From NCBI RefSeq assembly GCF_000002995.4, contig NW_025062479.1, forward strand, positions 18,224,721 to 18,288,720: a DNA stretch of 64,000 nucleotides, read 5' to 3'. Under the pieces are notes generated by a model, which was not told the origin of the DNA, did no database searches, and was given only the letters and a program-made list of their open reading frames with translations. How positions within the stretch are numbered: the stretch's first letter is position 1; every line of letters begins with the position of its first letter. A program made the position numbers and the translations under genes. Source of the DNA: Brugia malayi (taxonomy: Eukaryota; Nematoda; Chromadorea; Rhabditida; Onchocercidae). Of the stretch, positions 1 through 14,227 are shown in pieces.

Positions 1-3000
1 TTACCTACACCAATTTGTATGTACGCTAATATAATTAATATAAATCAAGTTTGTTTTGAATTTTTTCCATAGAAGTGGAGGAATAGTGAATGCTTCTAGT
101 ATGATAAGAATTGGCCTATTATGCAATTGTGTTTCTATTCAAAAATTATTGAAAACTGATGTCAAGTTTTAACGTTGCTGTTCGTTTAATTTGAACATCA
201 AAGTGAATAATATTTGAACATGAATAATGTTTAATTATTTTAGGGTTTTCCAAATGGACATCGTTTCTGTGTGGGTGCGAATCATGCTGTTTGGTGTCGC
301 AGAATTTTCTTAACAGCTGATTAAAAGTCAGCTTTACAGGCACTAATTTGTACACATTTCAATGATTTATATAAGTTAGATGGAAACAATTTGTATGATT
401 TTTAGTGATGACTGGAAGAAATGCTGTTTTAAATAGATGGTATTCCTCGACCTGCTTGTTTGCATAATAATGATCATTGGACTGAAGAACATCTTTTCAA
501 ATTTTCTTTATCATCAATTTGATTCTTACTTGAATAGTCATTAATATAGCTAACTTGATTTGGAGATGTCTTTCACTTATTTCTTCGTTGAGAAATTATA
601 ATGTATCAATAGTACTGTTTCAATCAATGTAACAACACACAGTGGCACATTCTCATGCTTGTATGATGTGGAGTGTTACATTTTGCAAAGTTTTTGTGAT
701 TCAGAATAAATTTATTTGTCGAAGGAGTTAAATGTTTCTCAGTGTTGCTGTAACTATCCTTGATGGATTATATGCAAATGACAGTCAATTGGTTATAAAC
801 AACTATGAACCTTTGACATTTCGAAAAGTCAAAGATTTGCCTAAAGGGTTTGGTAGTCTTGAGAATTTCAGTGAAACTAAATATTTCAAATATATAACGT
901 GTTATCTTCCAGTAATTCTTATTAATTGACATTTACATTATGTTTTTTTTTTTTTTATAATGATAAAATCATTAGTGGTATTGTGAAAATATACAAATCT
1001 ATCAGTTGTTGATGTTAGAGACTTCGTGATCATATTAATTCTAGTCTTAACTGTAGATTAAGTCAGTATTCATCCTCTAATTATATTTTAATAGTCATTT
1101 TTCAATACATTCTCATCATTGAATTATTTTAATTTTTATAAAGAAATATTAAAAAAAAAATACACTAGAGGTTTCTAATCCTTCACTTCCTGCTTTACAA
1201 TTATTATTTGTTAATTTCATTAGATATTTAAAAGGACTTGGATATAATTCTCTTGATGGAATTAGGCTGAAAGAATTACCGCTAACGACAAAAGCCTTTA
1301 GTTTGCACTTTTCAAGTATTAAATTTAACCGACGTTAATAACATTTTCTTCGTTTTCATATGTCCTTGCTGTAACTGTACATTTTTCTGTTCGCATTAAT
1401 CAACACATAGCCTATCAGCTAAATGTATCGTTAAGAAATGTCGATATGATAGTAGAAGATTTCCAACTGAACTTTTAATTTGTAAGTATTTCAAGTTGAC
1501 ATTTATCAGAACCTTATGTTTAGCAAGACTTTCAATTGTAAAATATTAATGTTACTGTTAGTAAACTTCTATTTTTGCCACGTTCTATTATGTACTTTGA
1601 TGAACACTGCGGTATCTCTTTGCTAATTCTCCTCCTGCAAAATTCCTGTATTATTTTATTTTATTGCTCTAGCCAACTAAAATCATTTCGTGTTATATAG
1701 TACAATATGAACAATTTTTTTCTAATTTGTGTACATTGAAGTAGAAACAAATACTACAACTTGCAGAAGTGCTGCAGCAGCTGCATGAGTATTATTATAG
1801 AAAGAAGTATCAATGATTACTTTGGAATGCTGTGTTTTCAGTGTGTTCAGGGTCATTAAGAAAACAACGATGATTGGATATTGGAAGGAAAACTGGCAAG
1901 GCCTGAGAAGTGTTCCCTCATTATCATTCCAAATTTCATCAGTTATATGAAATTTAATATATTTGAAAGATAATTACTTCTCTTCATTAAAATTAATTAA
2001 AATTCTTGGTCTATTTGTCAAACTTATTTTTCGAACATATATTTTGTTACTCCGGGATTAGTGTTTGAAGTTTCGCCTTTTAATGTTGCAAAAGTAGACA
2101 TGTTCAAACAGAAAAACATTAAGGAAGTAAATAAGGGGCTGAAACTGTTAGATCAAAAGTAACGTTACATCCAGAATATTGGATTGGTAGTGATAGTATA
2201 TAAAGACAAAAATTAGCAGTACTAAACACAATACATAAAAGAACAGCTTCGATGATTGTCATAGATGAAATTGTACATTTCAACTGAAGTTAGAGATAAT
2301 TCAGAGAGGATACAGCAGGATAATCTTAGTATTAATGGTTTGAAACAAAAGTGATACATGAAATCCTTTTTGTCTAGATCTTCTTAAAATTTCATGTGAG
2401 ATGGTAGTCATAACTTCTTTTTTTATGGTTTATGAAGAAAATAAGAAAATGGAAAAGAATAAATTTGTAAGAAAAAAGTGCTGTAGTAGAAATAATTAGT
2501 ATTGCACAGGATTGAGTACCAATCTATCATTACAAAACTAACTTTGCGATCTCTTAATATTACGAAATAATTTGGTACCCATCAATAAGACTAAACTCAA
2601 GTATGTGCTACAGAGTTTTTGATCAGTAAGAAATTTGACTAAAGTGAAAATCCTATTGAAAACATTCTGAACTGAATTTGAAACAAAGATTAGAGTATTT
2701 TATAAAGTTTATAAGGTAAAATAAATGAAACACCCTAGTTTTTCAGTTTGCCATAATTTATCCTTAAAATAAATTTTTGCTTTTTTAATTTTCTCAGGTT
2801 TCTAATACCCATTCTCATAAAAATTTACGATGTCTTATGGAATAGTACAACTCGCTGGGAGTAGTTCAAACAAAAAAGACTGTGACCGTTAGTCTTTACT
2901 TAGATGAAATGCGCGTGAAATTAAGCAGCTCCTGGCTTCTTTCAAAACTTGCTAATTTTTTTTTGTCTTTGTTTTTGTTTTTTTGAAATATAGTGAAAGA

Positions 3001-6000
3001 GGTAAACGACATGTGTCAAATGTAATGGAAGAGACGACATAAACAACATGAAAAAAGACGGACAATTATTGGACATTGAAATTTTTACTTGCTGGATGAA
3101 CAACGCGAGCTTTCATTCTGTTCAGCAATTCAATTTGCTTTCTAATTTGATATTTAATAGTGGAAATATTAGGAAGCACCAGACTTGATTAAGATAGAAA
3201 TGACCATGGAAAATAAACAACTGTTTTTATACTTTGGTACGCAATTTTGTATGTTATGCTTTCTTGCTTCTTTTATTGTGTGTTTCTTGCTTTTATGTAA
3301 CTTCTTTTATTCACCTTAATTTTTAATGACAAAAATATAATATATTTTCTTCATACTTTTTCCAAGCCAAAGATATGAATTCAATTCATAATTATTCATC
3401 AAAAATCTATGGAGGAAAGATGTTAATTGCTATACAAAGGTAGTTTATCTCCATAATTTTCGGTTAAAAAATAAGAGATTTCTTTGCAACTTAGAAAGGA
3501 ATAAAATAGAAAACGCTTTTCACCCGTTAGATGCATATAAACAAATAAGCATTATCATTAGATTTTTGTGTTTTTAAGTTGTGCTGAACCTCATTTTGCA
3601 AATTAGAAATGTTACTAGTGATAGTCATTTCCACCTTTTTCCAACTGTTTATTGTTTTTTAAGAAAGTAATTTCACTTAATGTTACCTTCAGATTGCATT
3701 TTGGTTCAATTCTCGATATTTACTAGTCGTTTTTCGAGTTATTTGTATCATTTATAATTCTTATTCTATAAAAGTGACTACTTGCCGTAATGTTTGTTTC
3801 ATTCAAAACATATTATTGTTGTTATGAACTGAGCAGCAGCAATAATATTAATTTCCTAAAACTAAAAATAAAACTCAAATAAAGACAGAATGATTTGCAT
3901 ATCTAACAAACACCAGATTTCCTTACTGGCGCATTACGCCAAGAGGATTTGCTTGCATGCATACTGTGCACATTATTTGATTCGCGTTAATTATTTTTAT
4001 GAAGTTATCGACCCATTATGAATACGATTTTATGTATTATTTGAAGTGTTGTTAAACGTTTCTCAACAAGTGGGGTTGAATTCGATAGGGATTTAAGTCC
4101 TACCATACGTTTCTTCTAATTATTAGTTGTGGTACTGAGTTATTCTCTTGCATTAAAAAAGATGATCTCAATTTTGAAGAAGTGAAATATGTAGTGGATC
4201 CACTTTTGAAATTATATCAAACAAGATTAGATAATGTATCAGCTTTGTTTGCTAGTGCTTTTTAAATTTGTTGGTTCAGGGAAAAGGGAATTATTCGTTC
4301 GCTTAATGTAATTTGTGTGACCGTATGTTGCCATATATACTGAAAGATGCCACATTGTTAGATGAACGTTAATGTAGTAATTTTTGGTTTATTACTGGAT
4401 TGGTGCAGCAATCATGCAGCGATAGCGCAGCTGTCCATGCATTTTACTGCTTTGCGTACTCAATGCTTTAGCGCACTATCACCTTTACAGCATCCTACGT
4501 TAATTGATGTCATCTTTGTTCCTTGTTGACTGCCATTAAAACAACGTAATATTTCTTCTTCCATCTTTTAATGAAATGTTCCTTACGTTATTGGCTATCG
4601 TTACAAAGCATATAGTTTATACTCTCATTTACATTGTATAAAGTAGGTTCACCTTGCTGTAGCTGCACTCGAATTTGATCAATATGTCTTGTAGAAGAGG
4701 GGAAGTCATTTCTATTAGAGCCATAATGATATTTTTGGAATATTTCGTTCCAGTCGGATTTATGTCATCCCTCTTCATATCGAAATGCATAGAATTATTT
4801 TATTTCAAAGCATTTGCTATTTCGGACTTGAATCACTGAACTTATCCATTGTTCATTTATTGTACACATTTCAATGTTGTTCATTTATTTCATTATTTAT
4901 TCTTTTTATTTATCGGATGATAATAACTAACTTATAGTCCAATGAATCAAATTGAATCAATTAAAACAGTACGATAGAGATGTGAAATCAGTAAGTCTGA
5001 TGAATTTCATGTCGTCCTGAAGCAGAATAGAAATGCTTTTGCATGACATAGTCTCTTATCCAAGAACCATTCTTAAATAATTTATTAATATTCTTCATTT
5101 TTACATCTTTACCTTACCAATCATTGCATTAACTACACGCAACTCCCTTTACATTCTTCAAACAGTTCAAACATAAGAATCAGCCTGTTGAAGTCACTTC
5201 AGATGCACTTGTCGAGTAAACTGAAGCATTCACTGCTTAGCAGTAATAAAAAAGAAAAAAAAAATCAAAGATACTGTCTATAGAATTACAACAAGTTATA
5301 ATTTAAATTTGAATTAATTGTTGTCTCCTTTTATACCAATTCTTGCATTTAGTCGAAAATAAAAAAAAAAAGAAAAATGAGTCACATAAGTGTATTATCG
5401 TATTTAATATAAACTTTTGTAGGCATTTTGAAAATTACGCTAAAAGTTGCTCTAATATTTTTTCAGTGTAGCGTCTTTTAAGGAACAAATTTTTTCAAGA
5501 GGAATATTTTCAGGATATAGGATGCGATATTCGAAAACGAATACAGCATATTAATAGAAAAACGAAATCCGAAATGGAGTGTCCTGAAAAAGAAAAGCAT
5601 ATCAATATTACTTCGATCATTATAATTCATTGAATGTTTTACCAAATTGTTAAATGATTTGTAAATAGATTTATATAAATTCATTTTTACACAATTATTG
5701 CTACAAACTTATGGGTGACTGGTTTCTTCTAATTCTGACAATATTTGTTATTACGTCAAGTAATAGACAAAAGATGACAAACGTTTGCTTAAAGTAGATT
5801 CTCAAAATCAACGGTGGTTAGCAATTGGTTTATCTTAAATGGATTATGAATTGAGAGGGTTCATCTTAAAATTGAGCTAAAATTACTAGCTCCACTCATT
5901 TACTTGCTTCAAATCACTGCAACCGAATTGAAGTCAGCGGTTTTCAAAACAGAGTTTTTCAACAATTGAAGATAACGCACTCACTGATAACGATAAGATC

Positions 6001-6993
6001 AGAGATTGCTGATATATTGATCAGTTTTGAATCTATCTGTTATTTGTTGCTAACTTGTTTAGTGGTCCGCTGAGGTATTCCACAGTAGGTGGAAAGATTG
6101 ATGCCAGTCGAGCTTAGCTTAAGATTATAAGAAACAAGGTGATACGTGGTGAAGAGAAGAGGAAAATAAATAAAGAACTAAAACTATTTGTTATTGTCGT
6201 CGAAATAGGACGGCAAGGGCTCACTTCGTAATTAGTCACGTAATAAATGAATGAGATATACCGTAATTAAAAGCTTGTTTAGTAAGCTTATTTAATGAGT
6301 TTTTAAAGAAAACTTGTTTTAAATGCTTGGAAAATCTTTTAAAATATGCAGTGCTGAAGAACTGAGAAGGAAAGGAGGAACCTCTCGAACTTTTATTATT
6401 ACGGTGGTTTGCACTTGCATGCGGATTTGCTGGTTTTTTGCTCTATAAGCTGCACACTTCATTTCTCTAATGCATCTATCCCATTCGTTAAAGACAGTGC
6501 AGTTGCAGTTGCAGTTACGGTTATAATTTGTATTTGCAGCTTACTCTGTGCTCCTTTCATATAATATCACTAATTTAACGGATTCAATCACCTCATCCGG
6601 AAATATAAATGACATAAGCCGAATTGACCCATCTTCGACCACAAGACTTTCAATTTGTTATTGTAGGAAGTTTCTTGTTTTGAATGTTTTAGATTAAGGC
6701 AGTACTGTTTATGAAGTGAAATGTTCCTTCTGTATTGCACCAGCAAGTAATATATATATACATATATAGATTGAGGCCAAGTAGATGAGGAGAAGGCTAG
6801 GCTTGCAAGGAAGGGCTCCGCCCTCGCCTACTTCTTGAATGTTAGCTCGCAGTGCAATGGCAGCAGTATCGCCATTTATCTATCATTAACGCAGCAGGCA
6901 AAGCTTTCATGCGACTTTCAGGTTTCATTAGGAAATAATACTTGGGCGAATTTCCGGTTTCAGTCCGAAACTGAAACAGACTTGCTATCTGCG
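1..6993. other. No recognisable gene; AT-rich intergenic sequence
   Basis: I see no recognisable protein family in this stretch on either strand. Open frames are short (under about 85 codons), lack family motifs and are not flanked by convincing splice pairs. It is AT-rich with scattered T and A runs. Part of it probably holds the upstream control region of the LIM-homeobox gene that follows, and the GC-richer patch near 6780-6850 could be promoter or 5' untranslated sequence. A terminal exon of a gene lying to the left of the window cannot be excluded. Confidence 0.5.
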
Positions 6994-7054
6994 ATGTCTA
7001 CGGTCACAGCAACCATACCAGATATTTGCCCGATGCCTAATCATCAGCAGCTAG
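6994..7054 (+). other. Candidate first coding exon of the LIM-homeobox gene
   Basis: An open stretch ends at 7054 with a good donor (G then GTATGT) in phase 1, which joins in frame to the LIM1 exon at 11849 to give ...NHQQL followed by VYVCSKC. The first in-frame ATG is at 6994 ([10 protein letters not shown]), shortly after an acceptor-like TTTCAG at 6958-6963. The same frame stays open further upstream without an ATG, so the true exon may be longer. Support is phase compatibility and open frame only; cDNA or a spliced-leader read would settle it. Confidence 0.35.
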
Positions 7055-10000
7055 GTATGTTCATCATTTCTGTTTCTGTTCAGTGACACATCTATTCATC
7101 GTCATCATTAAAGGATACTGTAACTGTTAAAGCTTGGTGTAACTTCCTGAAATATATGAATAACTCATAATTTTCATTTAATATCATAAGAATGGATAAC
7201 TGCAGATTATAAACAGATGTCAAGTAACATTATAAACAGATATAAAGGAGTTGAGCATGAAGTGTATAGTAACAGAGAAGTTAAAGTTTATCATAATAAA
7301 TCCTCGTTGCATAATTTTGTTTTCATTTTTAGAGGTTTAGAAATTTCTCGACATAAAGTGATGTTTTTTCGGGAGAAAAATCACCTCAGTATTTGCAATT
7401 AACGAAATGTGAAAGATTTTGTTGAGCAGTTGGAATCAAGGGAGCAAGGAGTAGAGAATATCCATTAAGCGAAGTTTCCATTGGGACTTCCCAAATACTA
7501 ACCATATTTCTGAAGTATTTTTCTTCCTTCGAGACTTTCCTGAAAGAAATATCCCATCTCTCCAAGATAACCTCAACAAAATATGTTCGTTTCCTCGGCA
7601 ACAATAATGCTGTTCGAATAAGACTTTGTAATCTCACACATTACGGATGAAACCTTCCTAAATCAAGCAGCTTAAGTCAGCGTCAAATCCTCTTCTATCT
7701 CAGCATATAAATAACATATTCCACATACTACTCTCTATCATCAAACTTTTCATAAATTTTATTAAAAGTGAACTAGAAGAAAAGCTGATCTTTTGTGATT
7801 CCATATTTTCCGGATTAACTTCCCATTTTCTTTTTCCTTTCATTTCCTCATATAAATAAAACCGTATGAGTATTGAAAGTGCTTCCACACTAAAATTTTT
7901 ATGGCAAATGAATTATCCATACTAGTGATAGAGCACAAGCTCACTAGAATGTAACTTGAACAGTAGGCGAATTTCTTGTTCTGATAGGAACGATTCAAAA
8001 ATAATAAGACTCAGTAGTGGTTAAAGTTAATTATTTTACAGAAATCACGGAAAAAATTTAATCTGTAAGAGAAGAAATTTTCTTCTTCACTTTCTATCCA
8101 TCCTTAAATCAGTATTTATTGCATGACATACACACACACACATACACACATACTGAATGCAGTTTACACGGGCGGTGGATGAACTACCAACGCAAATTGT
8201 TTATTGAGTAAAACATGTACAGAGAAGCACATCTGCCAACTATTAAGCAGTGACGGCTTGAAAGCATATTATTTTGCTCATATTGGCCTTTTCCTTCCAT
8301 CCGATCCCATCAATTATGAAAACAATTGAATAAGTTCTTCCTCTTTTCTTCCTATAGCTATTTGGTCTCGTATATTACATTTTCGCGCAGTAGTGAAAAG
8401 TATATGTGAAAAGGAAAATTCACTTTAAAAGCAAATGAGAAAGTTTGCACAATTTTTTAAATTGAAACAATAAATTTTCTTCTAAATCGTAAATTTTAAA
8501 TTTGCCTAAAACAAAAATTGAAGCAAATTTCTGCTAATGTATTTTTGCAAAAAGATCTGCCATTGTATTTATTGCTTTAATGTCGAACAAACTTCACTTA
8601 GCTCTAACAAATCTTTGCTGCATTTCTCAATTCTTATAATTCTACTGCAGTTCATGCCAAATCTTGTTTCACGAAGATAATCTGTTACTATTTTCAGTTC
8701 CTGTTTCCATAATAACAACCTTGCGAAAGAAGTTCTTGAGTATCAATATTAGTAAATGTGTGTTTCTTCACATTTGTGTTTAATTATTAAAAATTAAGAT
8801 CCTCTGCTAAATTTTAACTTCCACCTTCTTAAGAGACTTTATCATAATCATTTTCTGTTAAAAGATTTTGAGAAAGAAATTTGTTACATTGCGCGAAAAC
8901 ACTTTAAAAATACTCCTTTGTCGTATAATTTTATTGTTAGCATTGCAAATATTGAAGTGACAATATTAATTTAAGCGGTAGAAACATAACTCTAAAATTT
9001 ACTCGGATTACTTGACATGAAGTTGTCACAGTAAATAAACATAAACACACTCAAAACAATTTGTATTTATCTGATCGGTTGTGATAATGTTATATTAGTA
9101 TTACATTAAGTAATCCGATTATTGCGAGTAAGTTTTAACATTTAAAAATTTTGTCAGATGTAAAAATCAACAGAAATTTTAGCTGTAGTAATTGTGTTGA
9201 AAATTTTCACATAAGATAATAATATTATCTTATTAAGAAACTCTGCTGTGGGGAGGGAAATTGTTGGAGTTCATCTAATTAGGAAGATTTACGCTTTCTA
9301 AACAATAATACTTTGATAGTCAATATGCTATTTGTGATAAAGTTCCTTTGAATGTTATTGACTATTTGAGAAAATCTTTCATGATTAACAATCGGTTTTT
9401 TTTTTTTTTATTAAGTAGTTGCTTCGAAGTTTGAAAGCTTTGTATTTTATTTATTATACTTTTTATATTTTTTATTATACTTGGAAAGTAATCTTGTCGA
9501 GTCTCAAAAGTCACTTTCTTCTCCACAAATAATTTTAGGATAGCATATCAGAAAATATGAGGAAAGCTAGCGAAAAGAGTGATTAGCAACAATTAGCAAA
9601 ATCATAAGTCAAGAAAAAATTGAAATTGAGGAAAGATTATAAATCGAATCGGATTGGTGAAAAGTTAATACAATAGATACTTTATTATTTTTCCACACAA
9701 ATTTTATTCACTTGTTTTTCCTAAATATAATACTTGTGCGCTTAATTTTCAATAGATACTTTCCTTTTTCACACTCATTTTTCAATTTCTATGTTTTTAA
9801 TCCACGAATTAAAATAATTTAGGAAAATGCATCTTACAGATAAACATTTTTAAAATCCTTTTTAGTTACAATAGTTACATTTGTTAGAAAGAAATTGTTT
9901 TATCCGGTTTGTACAGTTAATTGAAGTATTATTGTAAATGTGCTAACTACAAGATTTATTTCAAAAATTTTGAATTTCATTAATTATTTGCCATTTCGAC

Positions 10001-13000
10001 GGAGATCGCCATTAATGAATTAAAAATGCAGCCTATAGAAGGAAACTAAATAAAATGATTAATTTCCTGTTGAGTGACAAATACGGGACAGAAATTTGAG
10101 GATGGAACACTCAACTTTTATGTTAGGTCGTATAAATATATCCACAAAAATTTTGCATTTCTATTTATTTGGACGAAGGGAGGAAACAACAAAACTCCCA
10201 TGTGACTTGGGAGAGCCTGAATCAGACGTACTGGTCATGTTTATGGGGTTGTTAAAGGCAGTCGGTAGGGATTAGTCCTCCTCACCTTATACGCTCATCA
10301 ATTATACCGTAATCTTTTTATAGTCCATCTCTTCATCTTAATTTTAATGCTGCCGTAATGAACTATTAGAGGCCATATTAACGAAATAACGTTTTAAATA
10401 GATATTTGAGGAATGATTTCTTTTTTTAAGTTAAAAATTTATTTAGATGCTTAAAATTTCTCGCTGAGCAGATGAAAAGATAATACTGTATTCCTTAGAA
10501 GAAGATTTTCATCCTTTATTGAATCCAAAATTATGTTTTAAAAAATAACTCCTAAATATCAGTGTAGATAGCAACGTGGAGTATAGAAGTATTAAACTAT
10601 AAATAAACGAATTAACTTTCTAACAGTTTTCTATAGTCGTAAATTTGAAAACGAAGATTGACTTCAAAGTATTATCTTTTTATCAAATTCTAGCTCAGAT
10701 TCAGTTCGAAAAATGAAGTTAATATTTTTGTTTTAAAATTGTGGAAGATAAAAGACATAAGGGTTGAAATTCTCCAGTTAATTATAAATCACAGAATTTC
10801 GGTTTTGATCGCTTCTTCAATTTTCTGATCAAACTTAACTTTTCATTTGTAGAAAAACTTAATTGTGGCAAATAAACGTAACCACAGTGGAAGAAATTAA
10901 ATAATATGCATTGAAATATTATAAATAATTGATATGTATTCCGTGCATGTGACTGATATTTCCATCTGCCATCCTTCGATAAGCAAATGCATTTCTGTCA
11001 CAATTTCATATCATATCCCATTCCCGATAGATGGAATGCGACAGGCGCATTCCATCTATTGTGTATGATCTCGATTCTTTCATTTACCATATTTCTCAGT
11101 CATCGAATTGGAAATCCATTTCTTTAACCAAATTATTCCTTAACCAGAATTTCCCTCAGACTTTTTAATTTTAATCTGTTCTGATTCACACTAAAATAAC
11201 TACAATTTAATTTGTTTTAATTTGCGCTTTATTTGATGGAAATTTCCATCACCTTATTATCGTTTAGTTTTTTTTTTTTAATTTGAAACATTTACAGACA
11301 GAAAATTTGGCTTTTAACATTCGGAAAGTACTTCATTCTTTTCTTCCTTAAAGAAATTTTATTTTGGTTTACAAGTATTTTGCGCAGTCTTCGTATACAA
11401 TATGAAAGCATTAATCATTTGCAAATTGATATATTGTACAAGTAACATAAAATTTACTTCCGCAACAAAAAGATTTTGATATCCAATTCTAAGGTTTCAA
11501 AGCTATCTGCACGCACAGAATTATGAAATAGCACCATAATTCTCTTAGTGAATCTTCCCTGAATTCGAAGTACAAATGAAAATGCTATTAAGGATTTGCA
11601 CTGCCTTTCATGACTTCGTTTAATTTGGTTACGTTGCGGAATGCTGGAATTGCTGTGGTAAATTACAAAGTATGCTGCATGCTGCAGCCAAGTGCTGCTG
11701 TGTGTTACATGATAATTATTGCAACAGTTATTGCAATAATGAAAACTAATCTTGGAGATTACAAGTGGACAAAATGTCAAAGAGTTTAATTAATAAAGTT
11801 ATTAAGGTACCGCTATTGCACAGAACATCAACAATAGGAGTGGGACAGTGTATGTATGTAGTAAATGTGAAGAGCCCATTCGTGATCGATTCGTCCTGAA
11901 AGTGCTCGACCGCTCGTTCCATCCGCATTGTTTACGGTGTGTTTACTGCGAACAACTTCTCTCGTCCAAATGTTACTTAAAGGGCGGACAACCGTATTGC
12001 AAGGATCATTTTTACAAGTACTTAATTTACAATTATTTCAAAATTTCCTTTCATCACAGACTTAAATAACGTTGAGCTTAAGTCAAGCTAAGCATTTGAA
12101 ATGGTTAAGACCAGAGTAGTCTAATTAATGAATGCATTAGCGATAAAGGTCACTTACTAATACGTGCATTTTTTCGATAGGTCAATAGGTGCTATACCTA
12201 TTATTCTACTGTAACCTTTTGAATCATGTCAAGGAAGAGGCTTAGTTTTAATAGTCTTCATATTTTTGTTATAAATAAACTTCAATTAAATTGAAATATA
12301 GTACTATAGAAATATATGCCTGTACTCATTTTCCTTATCTTGTCATAGTTAACCACATAAATTATAAATCATTAAATCAGAAATCAGAATATAAAACACA
12401 AATTATACTTCGTTTTTTTCTGATTTTAAGTTACTGCAGTTGCAGACGATTCGGTACGAAATGTTCAATGTGCGACGAGGGAATATGTCCAGATATGGTG
12501 GTGAGGCGAGCTAATGAACACGTTTATCACGTCTCCTGTTTTCAGTGTATCATCTGCAAACGCGAACTTCGAACTGGTGAAGAGTTTTATTTAATACCAA
12601 CTGATGGTCGTTTGGTTTGCAAATCCGATTATGAAATGGCTAAAAGTAAAGGTTATCTTTTTAAATCCTTCAAATCAAAAAAAATTTTTGGATCTAGCTT
12701 TGACTATAATATATACATTTCTTCGCCTTCATAGGAAGTTTTTATGATAGCACTCCATAAATTAACTTTCATCAGAACTTTTAGCTGAAATTTGTTTTTT
12801 AATATGATCCTTTTTAGAAACGGATATTGATTCGAATACAAAACGACCGAGAACGACGATATCAGCAAAAAGTTTAGAAACATTGAAACAAGCTTATCAG
12901 GCAAGTTCAAAACCAGCAAGGCATGTTCGAGAACAGTTGGCTGCTGACACTGGTCTTGATATGAGAGTTGTCCAGGTCATTTCTTGAAGCGTCATTTAGG

Positions 13001-14227
13001 CTTTAACCATGCTGGTTTGAACCTTAACTATAAACAACACATTTTAAGATATATATGGCTTGACTTAAGCTCTTATTCAGCTGCAGATTTGCGAAACTGT
13101 GTGATTCCAAAAATAATATTACAACATAGCATTTAAGTGTTTGACTTTTTTCATATTTTATCTAGCTTGTTTTACGCAAGAAAGTTGGGTCATTATATTA
13201 AATAGGACTAAATTTACAAAATTTATAGCTGCTGAGACTTTGAATGACCTCCGCAAACTTTATGGTAGCAAGTCAAAAAGATTTTGTTTTCCTTCACTTC
13301 ATATATTTTTCACTTTTAACCAAATGTACACTCATGACAAGTAGACACATTGCTTTCCAGGTTTGGTTTCAGAATCGTCGAGCAAAAGAAAAACGTCTGA
13401 AAAAAGATGCTGGACGTCAATGGGGAACGTATGGCATACCCAAAAGCCTGGATAGTGGTAGTGCATCACCCAACGATAGTATTTGTGAGAGTCCTGTTTA
13501 CGGTATCAGCTTTCTACTCTCGAGGATTTAATGAATTTATGCGATGAATCATTTGCATATAAATCGTACGCTGTATCTTCATTTGCAGTGACTGTTAAAA
13601 GAGAAATTCCAAATTTACACTTGTGATTATTCTTTTAGGAGTGGGAGGATATTTGGATATGCCTATGGATACTGATGGCCAGTTCGATGTTGGATATGGT
13701 AGTTTGTTCGATTATTTAACATATCATGTAGTCTTTTTATTGCAACAAGGAAGAAGGGACAAGTGCCCCAATACCTGCATGCATTTCTAAACACATTTTT
13801 TTCTTGTTTTATTGAAATGGACTGAGTTCTTTAGAAGTCAGTGCAAATATTAGTTCTTTTTGTATACCTTAAAGTTACAATAAAAGGAGTTGGGCAATTC
13901 GTTTCTCACCTTGCTTAAGTAAACTTTCTACGATCTGAGATTTATAAATGTCAACCTCATAAAAAGATCACTTGATCTAATAACCTTTCCAAGCCGTTTT
14001 AAGTTCTTTTATATTTTATTACTTGACTTTGTAAATATTTTATAGAGGCGGATAGCGGTTATAGTTGTGGGATGGATGTATTGGCGCCAGCTGGTTCACT
14101 GCTCGGTCTTGATATTTCAGCTAAAAATCAACTTGAACAGCAACAACAGCAAAATCTACTCTTTATGCATATGAAATCCAGCCCAACTACCGAGAATAAC
14201 CCACATCTCGAGTTGCAGTTCCCGTGA
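6994..14227 (+). CDS. ceh-14: LIM-homeobox transcription factor, LHX3/LHX4 class (ceh-14 orthologue)
   Basis: Spliced LIM-homeodomain gene. Exons read: 6994-7054 (tentative start, ends in phase 1), 11849-12017, 12446-12645 (or 12651), 12818-12975, 13361-13502, 13639-13698 and 14046-14227; phases match at every junction. Exon 2 carries LIM domain 1 (CSKC at its N-terminal end, then SFHPHCLRC, closing at YCKDHF). Exon 3 carries LIM domain 2, starting [12 protein letters not shown] and closing at LVCKSDY, a wording typical of LHX3/4. Exons 4 and 5 carry the homeodomain: [17 protein letters not shown], then [15 protein letters not shown] and [18 protein letters not shown]; the intron falls between VVQ and VWFQNRR. 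The C-terminus is Gly/Asp/Met-rich with a short Gln run and ends at a TGA. LHX3/4 proteins act in the nucleus and specify neuron classes; C. elegans CEH-14 specifies thermosensory and tail neurons. Family assignment is firm; the first exon is weak. Confidence 0.9.
8128..8152. repeat. Imperfect (CA)n microsatellite
   Basis: Runs of CA interrupted by TA are visible directly, about 25 bases long, inside the long first intron of the LIM-homeobox gene. Confidence 0.8.
11027..11059. repeat. Perfect inverted repeat, 14-bp stem and 5-base loop
   Basis: The arm ATAGATGGAATGCG at 11027-11040 is followed by the loop ACAGG and its exact reverse complement at 11046-11059. It lies in the first intron of the LIM-homeobox gene. 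It can fold as a stable hairpin in RNA or extrude as a cruciform. The stem is shorter than a normal microRNA precursor. Confidence 0.85.

Larger units (their letters stand above)
7055..11848 (+). other. Long first intron (or 5' flank) of the LIM-homeobox gene
   Basis: About 4.8 kb of AT-rich sequence without coding signal. It contains a CA-type microsatellite (8128-8152), a perfect inverted repeat (11027-11059) and a GC-richer patch near 10180-10300 that includes a small CTCCCA/TGGGAG stem. In homeobox genes such long first introns often hold enhancers, but no specific site can be named from the sequence alone. Confidence 0.4.

Noticed and set aside
732..929. 65-codon plus-strand open frame near the left edge
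   Set aside because: No recognisable motif or splice partner; it lies in AT-rich sequence where frames of this length occur by chance.
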